Assembly (NCBI GenBank): GCA_033856255.1
Contig: JAWVFH010000016.1
Location: forward strand, 1 to 64,000
DNA from: WHSW01 sp033856255
GTDB lineage: Bacteria > Actinomycetota > Thermoleophilia > Solirubrobacterales > 70-9
DNA: 64,000 nucleotides
Direction: 5' to 3'
Shown here piece after piece: positions 59,587 through 64,000 of the stretch. Below the pieces are notes generated by a model that was not told where the DNA came from, ran no database searches, and worked only from the letters and a program-made list of their open reading frames with translations. Every line of letters begins with the position of its first letter. Position 1 is the stretch's first letter. A program made the position numbers and the translations under genes.

Positions 59587-60189
59587 TCAGGCGGTTGACT
59601 GAGAGGAGCGGCGCCGCTTGAAGAAGAAGGCGACGCCGGCTACGGCTACGGCCGCCAACAGCAGGGGGATCGCAAGCCCAAGCCCGCTTCCCGAGTCCGA
59701 GGCGTTATCGAACGTTCCGCTGCCGCTACTCGAACCGGAGCTGCCGGATTGCGTATCGGGCGCAGCCGCCGGAGTCGACGAGTGCGCCGAGCCCTTGCCA
59801 CCATCGCCGTTACCCGAGTTGGAGTTGCCATGCGAGCCGCTCGAGCTCGAGCCGCCCGAGCCATCGCTCGGAGGGGCGGTCGATTCCGTCAGGTTCTCGA
59901 CCCCGGCGCCATCGGCGCCCTGGGCCTGGAGATCCTGGCTCTGCTGGGGCGTCAGCACCTGGCCGCCGTCGTTCCCGCCGGAAGAGTTTCCGCCGCCTCC
60001 GCCGCCGCCGCCTCCGCCGCCGCCGGTGGGGTCGTTCCCCCCGGCGCTCGGGATCGACTCCGTGTACTGATCGATCTGGGGATCGCCGCTCGTTCCCTGG
60101 GCGAGCGCGGCTGCGGCGCTCGCAAGCACGAACGCGAGCGTCGTCGAGAGCAGGGCCAGCATTAGTTGCGGTCGAGTGAATTGCTTCAT
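59587..60189 (-). CDS. Gly/Ser-rich surface protein with C-terminal membrane anchor
   Basis: 200 residues from ATG at 60187-60189. Signal peptide about 1-30 (LLSTTLAFVLASAAAALAQG). A low-complexity stalk includes twelve consecutive Gly, then Ser/Gly/Asn stretches (GGSSSSGSHGNSNSGNGDGG). The end is a membrane helix (LAIPLLLAAVAVAGVAFFFK) and a basic tail (RRRSSQSTA). This is a sortase-substrate-like layout, but no LPXTG is visible. It likely stands in the envelope. It is divergent from the O-antigen-ligase-like gene and upstream of the ECF sigma gene. Confidence 0.8.
   Translation of the reverse strand: MKQFTRPQLMLALLSTTLAFVLASAAAALAQGTSGDPQIDQYTESIPSAGGNDPTGGGGGGGGGGGGNSSGGNDGGQVLTPQQSQDLQAQGADGAGVENLTESTAPPSDGSGGSSSSGSHGNSNSGNGDGGKGSAHSSTPAAAPDTQSGSSGSSSGSGTFDNASDSGSGLGLAIPLLLAAVAVAGVAFFFKRRRSSQSTA
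59993..60029. repeat. GCC/CCG trinucleotide tract coding for poly-Gly
   Basis: A run of CCGCCGCC triplets encodes the Gly12 segment of the anchored surface protein. Slippage here would alter stalk length in frame. Confidence 0.7.
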
Positions 60190-60272
60190 CGGTTGGGAAC
60201 TACGGATCGAGGGGCGGGAAGCTGACATCTCGTGTGTCGGTTTTCGTCGATCGTGCACGTATACAGCATCGG

Positions 60273-62237
60273 ATGACCGCGATTGCCGCACGGAGCGAGC
60301 TTGCCGCCCGCCTGGTCAGGCGACCCGACCTGCGGGCGCTCTGTGCCTGGGTCCTGCCTGTCGCGGTGATCGCCTACCTCGGCCTCAACAACGGCGGCTA
60401 TGGGGTGATCGAGCGCAGCCAGGTGGGGATCGTGCTCGCGTGGGTGCTCCTTGTCGTCACCGTCCTCGCGGCGATCCCGCTCGCGGGCGGCACGGTCGCG
60501 GGGCGGGTCACGATCGGGATCTTCGTCGCCTTCACCGCCTGGACGGCGCTCTCGCTCTCGTGGACCGACAGCTCGGAGCGAACGATGATCGAGGTCGCCC
60601 GAGTCGGGACCTACGCCGCGGCATTCGCCCTCGCTCTCGGAGCTCGCGCCTACTGGCGCCAGATGCTCGCCGGGACGGCGACGGCGATCGTCTTCATCTG
60701 CGTGATCGCGCTCCTCTCGCGACTCGAACCGGGACTCTTCGCGCAGCCGCCAACCGGGGAGTTCTTCTCTCAGCAGGTCGTCAGCAGGCTCGCCTACCCG
60801 CTCAACTACTCGAGCGCGCTCGGGGCGCTGGCCGCGATCGGCCTGCCTCTCTTGCTCGGGATCACGGCCGGCGCCCGAACGATTGCGGCCCAGGCGGCCG
60901 CGGCCGCGGCGCTGCCCGCGTGCGCCCTGACGCTGTGGCTCACGGCGTCCGGGCTCTCGGTGCCGGCAGCGGTACTGGGTCTCGGAGCGTTCATTGTCCT
61001 GGCCCCCGACCGGCTGCCGAAGCTGGCGACGCTCGTCCTGGCGGCGGCGGGCAGCGCGGTCCTGTTTGCGGCAGAGGTCCAGCGGGAGGCGCTGGACCTC
61101 GGGCTCACCGGCTCGGTCGCCGAGAAGCAGGGGGACGAGCTGCTCGTGATCGTGCTCGTGGTCTGCGCCGGCGTCGGCCTGGCACAGGTCGGGATCAGCC
61201 TCGCCGCCCGCCACGCCGCCCGGCCTCGATGGCTTCAGTTCACGCGGGCTCAATCGCTGACGGCGATCGGCCTGGTGGCGGTCGCGGCGCTGACCGTCGC
61301 CATCGCCGCCGGAGCGCCGGGGAAGGCCTCCGATGCCTGGGATCGATTCACCAGCAAGCCCGACGAGACCCCGACCCACGAGACCCGAGCGGGACAGATC
61401 CTCGAGTTCTCCAGCAATGGCCGCTACGACTTCTGGCGCTCGGCGATCGATGCCGGCGAGAGCAAGCCGCTGACGGGGATCGGCGCCGGCACATTCGAGT
61501 TCTGGTGGACGCAGCACGGGGACTTCGGCTTCGTGCGCGACGCCCACTCCCTCTACTTCGAGACCTTCGCCGAGCTCGGGGTCATCGGCCTGCTGCTGAT
61601 CGTCTCGTTCACCCTTGCCGTGCTCGGGATCGGTGCCGTGCGCGCGTGGCGCGCTCCCCCGGCTCGGCGGACCGCGCTGGCCGCCGCGGTCGGCGGCAGC
61701 GTCGCCTTCGTCTCCGCGGCGCTCACCGACTGGATGTGGGAGCTCTCGGTGCTGCCGGCGATCTTCCTGATCCTCGCCGCGATCGCGGTCACGGGGGGCG
61801 CGGAAGGCGAACCGGTCGATCCGCTCCGCTCGCGCTGGCCCCTGCGAATCGCCGGGATCGGTGTCGTCGGGCTGGCGGTTGCGATCCTGGTCGTCAACGC
61901 GATCACCTTGACCACCACCGAGAGCCTCCAGGACAGCCGCGCCCTGGCCCGGGAGGGCCAGCTCCCGCGTGCGCTCGAGAAGGCCCGCCACGCGGCCTCC
62001 CTCGAGAATTTCGCGGCCACTCCGCAGCTTCAGCAGGCGCTGATCCTCGAACAGGACGGCCAGCTCGCCGAGGCCGCGAAGGCCGCGACGGCGGCGACGG
62101 CCAATGAGCCCGACAACTGGCGCAACTGGGTCGTCCTGTCGAGGATCGAGGCGCGCCTCGGCGATAGCGCCGCCGCGGTCGACGCCTACCGCAGGGCAAA
62201 GTCATTGAACCCCCGATCCCCGTTGTTCGCCCAATGA
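60273..62237 (+). CDS. O-antigen ligase / polymerase-like membrane protein with C-terminal TPR
   Basis: 654 residues from ATG at 60273 (an in-frame GTG at 60234 adds 13 residues). About twelve membrane helices. The Wzy_C/ligase signature is clear: a large external loop (SSNGRYDFWRSAIDAGESKP) then GIGAGTFEFWWTQHGDFGFV and DAHSLYFETFAELGVIGLLL. The last 90 residues are soluble and TPR-like (SRALAREGQLPRALEKARHA-type; AAVDAYRRAKSLNPRSPLF). It probably joins or polymerises lipid-linked glycans, or attaches them to protein, outside the membrane. It overlaps the next small gene by 4 bp. Confidence 0.87.
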   Translation: MTAIAARSELAARLVRRPDLRALCAWVLPVAVIAYLGLNNGGYGVIERSQVGIVLAWVLLVVTVLAAIPLAGGTVAGRVTIGIFVAFTAWTALSLSWTDSSERTMIEVARVGTYAAAFALALGARAYWRQMLAGTATAIVFICVIALLSRLEPGLFAQPPTGEFFSQQVVSRLAYPLNYSSALGALAAIGLPLLLGITAGARTIAAQAAAAAALPACALTLWLTASGLSVPAAVLGLGAFIVLAPDRLPKLATLVLAAAGSAVLFAAEVQREALDLGLTGSVAEKQGDELLVIVLVVCAGVGLAQVGISLAARHAARPRWLQFTRAQSLTAIGLVAVAALTVAIAAGAPGKASDAWDRFTSKPDETPTHETRAGQILEFSSNGRYDFWRSAIDAGESKPLTGIGAGTFEFWWTQHGDFGFVRDAHSLYFETFAELGVIGLLLIVSFTLAVLGIGAVRAWRAPPARRTALAAAVGGSVAFVSAALTDWMWELSVLPAIFLILAAIAVTGGAEGEPVDPLRSRWPLRIAGIGVVGLAVAILVVNAITLTTTESLQDSRALAREGQLPRALEKARHAASLENFAATPQLQQALILEQDGQLAEAAKAATAATANEPDNWRNWVVLSRIEARLGDSAAAVDAYRRAKSLNPRSPLFAQ

Positions 62238-62512
62238 GCGTCCACGATTCCTTCTCCTCCGAGCTGGGCACGGAAGTCGAACCCGACGAGGCCGCTGCCC
62301 TCGACGCGGTCGCCGACCGGTTGTTCGCATCGCGCCCGCTTCCGAGGCCGGCCTTGCGGGCGACGATCCGCGCCAGGTACTCCACCGAACCGGAGCGCCC
62401 GTCGCGCCCGGCCCGTCTGTGGTGGCAGGTCGCCGCCTACGGCGGAGCCGGGCTCGCGCTGATCGGGGTCGCCGCGCTCGGACTCACCGGAGCCGGCCCG
62501 CTCGGATATTGA
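62234..62512 (+). CDS. Small single-pass membrane protein, unrecognised
   Basis: 92 residues, ATG overlapping the ligase stop by 4 bp (ATGA). An acidic N-terminus (SELGTEVEPDEAAALDAVAD) leads to a basic stretch and a C-terminal membrane helix (VAAYGGAGLALIGVAALGLT). Tight coupling suggests it works with the ligase-like protein, perhaps as an accessory subunit. Its shape (soluble N-terminus, one helix) also resembles small anti-sigma-like proteins, but no zinc motif is seen. Confidence 0.7.
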   Translation: MSVHDSFSSELGTEVEPDEAAALDAVADRLFASRPLPRPALRATIRARYSTEPERPSRPARLWWQVAAYGGAGLALIGVAALGLTGAGPLGY

Positions 62513-62530
62513 GTCGATTGCCGAGTGGAC

Positions 62531-63277
62531 TCACTTGAACGTGAGCATCACCCGCATGTGGAGGGCGGCGTACATGGGTCCCACTGCGCGGGCCACGATC
62601 GGACTCCGACCCAGCAGGCGGGCGCGGCCGTAGGTGTGAACGAGCATCTCGCGCTCGGCGAACCGGATCGAGGGGAAGTACCGCCGCCCGACGGCGACGA
62701 GCTGGCGCCTGGTCAGGTACGTGGTGGACTCGCGGAGATACCGCCTGTTGCGCTCGGCGACATCCGTAGCCGATCTACCTTGTTGAAACGAGTTGCGTAC
62801 TCCGACCCCGGCCCAGAGCCGCAGCCAGGCCGGACCTCGGAGGACCCCTCCGAACGGCACGAAGGTGTGCGGCTCGATCGGCCGAAGGCGGGAGGGGAAG
62901 ATGTGGAGGGCGGCGCCTCCGGGACGCAGCACGCGGGCTATCTCGCTGAACGCGGCCTCGTGATCGCTGACGTGCTCGAGCACCTGATCGGAAACGACCA
63001 GATCGAACTGCCGGTCGTCGAAGGGAAGGCGGTATGGGCCGGCCGGGATCAGGCGAAGGGCCTCCGTCTGCCGCTCGAGCGCGATGTCGCAGCCGAAAGC
63101 GTCGTGGCCGTCGGCACGCCAGGCGGCGACCAGGCGACCGTCGCCGCAGCCGAAGTCGAGGACCTTGGCGTCCGCCGAGAGCCGCCAGCCGGCATCGACG
63201 AGCAGCGCGCGCTGAAGCTCCGCGTGGCGACGGGCCTGAGATGAGATCACGGGTTCTTCCGAAGGCGGGTGATGCAT
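62531..63277 (-). CDS. Class I SAM-dependent methyltransferase
   Basis: 248 residues from ATG at 63275-63277. Motif I VLDFGCGDGRLVAAW (39-53), motif II acidic residue in GCDIALERQ, and VVSDQVLEHVSDHEAAFSEI with ARVLRPGGAALHIFPSRLRP are typical of the UbiE/COQ5-like fold. Its location among polysaccharide genes suggests methylation of a glycan or lipid carrier. The upstream start is close to or overlapping the divergent membrane gene. A longer frame to 63478 was rejected because it covers that gene. Confidence 0.85.
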   Translation of the reverse strand: MHHPPSEEPVISSQARRHAELQRALLVDAGWRLSADAKVLDFGCGDGRLVAAWRADGHDAFGCDIALERQTEALRLIPAGPYRLPFDDRQFDLVVSDQVLEHVSDHEAAFSEIARVLRPGGAALHIFPSRLRPIEPHTFVPFGGVLRGPAWLRLWAGVGVRNSFQQGRSATDVAERNRRYLRESTTYLTRRQLVAVGRRYFPSIRFAEREMLVHTYGRARLLGRSPIVARAVGPMYAALHMRVMLTFK

Positions 63278-63304
63278 GTCCGAGCGACGCCCGGCATTGT
63301 TTCG

Positions 63305-64000
63305 ATGATCGTGGGTGAGGCGGGCCACCTGAGCACGAGCGTCCTCGGGGTCGCCTGCTTCGGGCTCGCCCTGGCCGCGGCCGTCTACTTCCTGGTCACG
63401 CGGGCGCGCAACGCCGGCATGCTGGGGCCGCTCGTCGTCGGCGCCCTCCTGCGGCTGGGGGTCATGTTGATCGCGCACCAGGGCTCGCTATCGCTGGGTG
63501 AGGGTGGGTTCCTGCAGCTCGACGACGCAACCTACGCAATTCAGGCGCAGGACCTCGCCGCGCACTGGCGCGCCGGCCAGTTCATCGACCCGGCCGGGCC
63601 GGTCGGGAGCTACCAGTTCGGCTTTCCGGTCCTGATCGGGGCGGTGTACGCGCTCGTGGGGTCCCAGTTGCTGGCGGCAAAGCTGGTCAACGTCCTCGCC
63701 GGGGCCGCGACCGTGGTCGTCACCGGCCTGATCGGCAAGCACGTGCTCGGCGAAGCGGCGGGGCGCCGCGTGGCGTGGCTGGTCGCCCTGGCCCCCGGCG
63801 TCGTCTGGTGGTCGGCTCCCCTGTTCAAGGAGGCGGTGGCGACCTTGCTCGTCGCCGGGGCGATCCTTGCGATCCTGCGCCTGCCGCGCTCGTGGCCCGT
63901 GCTCTCCGTTCTGTTCGCGATCCTGCTCGTGGTGCGAAGCCCGTCGGCACTCGTGCTCGCCGCGTGCCTCGCGATCAGCCTCTTGCTCGCCGCCCGCCAA
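63305..64000 (+). CDS. Polytopic membrane glycosyltransferase-like protein (partial, 3' end outside window)
   Basis: 232 codons are visible with no stop before the window edge. From ATG 63305 (another ATG at 63272 would overlap the methyltransferase start): hydrophobic segments LGVACFGLALAAAVYFLV and GPLVVGALLRLGVMLIA, then an external loop with paired acids (LQLDDATYAIQAQDLAAHWR) and further helices. The acidic loop followed by many helices fits GT-C/PMT-type or exopolysaccharide-type glycosyltransferases. Divergent from the methyltransferase. Confidence 0.7.
   Translation, partial: MIVGEAGHLSTSVLGVACFGLALAAAVYFLVTRARNAGMLGPLVVGALLRLGVMLIAHQGSLSLGEGGFLQLDDATYAIQAQDLAAHWRAGQFIDPAGPVGSYQFGFPVLIGAVYALVGSQLLAAKLVNVLAGAATVVVTGLIGKHVLGEAAGRRVAWLVALAPGVVWWSAPLFKEAVATLLVAGAILAILRLPRSWPVLSVLFAILLVVRSPSALVLAACLAISLLLAARQ

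Overview
This is a very GC-rich, gene-dense bacterial chromosome segment (about 70% GC by eye). It is built around the universal ribosomal-protein and RNA-polymerase superoperons, which lie almost entirely on the minus strand. Several traits point to a high-GC actinobacterium, most likely class Thermoleophilia (Solirubrobacterales/Gaiellales type): AbiEi/DUF559 fusion genes, delta-60 repeat surface proteins, surface proteins with a PPETTI-type C-terminal domain, proteins opening with a GHLRRNAYGLVAVFIALGGSAFAAE-like segment, zinc-type S14, L33 and L36, and TANNNT elements a few bases before start codons. The assignment is inferred from gene content, not from a search.

Layout, in transcription order of the minus strand (right to left). 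(a) 58.0-64 kb: cell-envelope genes (membrane glycosyltransferase, methyltransferase, O-antigen-ligase-like protein with a small partner, Gly-rich anchored protein, ECF sigma factor). (b) rpmG-secE-nusG (57.5-58.8 kb), then a secreted glycosidase and an oppositely oriented TolB-like secreted protein, then rplK-rplA (53.5-54.7 kb). (c) A 14-kb island (39.6-53.6 kb) of glycosyltransferases and three delta-60 repeat proteins, separating rplA from rplJ. (d) An L10-type leader with attenuator, then rplJ-rplL-rpoB-rpoC (30.5-39.5 kb). (e) An AbiEi-nuclease fusion gene, cystathionine beta-synthase and cystathionine gamma-synthase/lyase in one overlapping operon, plus a secreted repeat protein. (f) rpsL-rpsG, four inserted genes (two membrane proteins, PAS-LuxR regulator, STAS protein), then fusA-tuf. 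(g) The complete S10-spc run from rpsJ to secY, then a second AbiEi-nuclease fusion, adk, map, a penicillin-acylase-family enzyme where infA normally sits, and rpmJ-rpsM-rpsK (cut by the window edge).

The core genes work together in transcription, translation and protein export. The inserted genes are mostly extracytoplasmic: repeat proteins, glycosyltransferases, hydrolases and membrane proteins. The most notable signals are: a near-perfect 41-bp palindrome centred on the start codon of one AbiEi-nuclease gene; a 161-bp imperfect inverted-repeat element; rplK and a divergent gene sharing the same CATG as start codons; long acidic or low-complexity tails on at least six ribosomal proteins and SecE; terminator-like attenuators ahead of fusA and rplJ; and a duplicated delta-60 unit that carried along a stub of a glycosyltransferase gene.

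No tRNA, rRNA, CRISPR array, insertion sequence or transposase was recognised. No stretch longer than 300 bp lacks a gene; the longest gene-free gap is 20951-21215, the fusA leader and promoter region.
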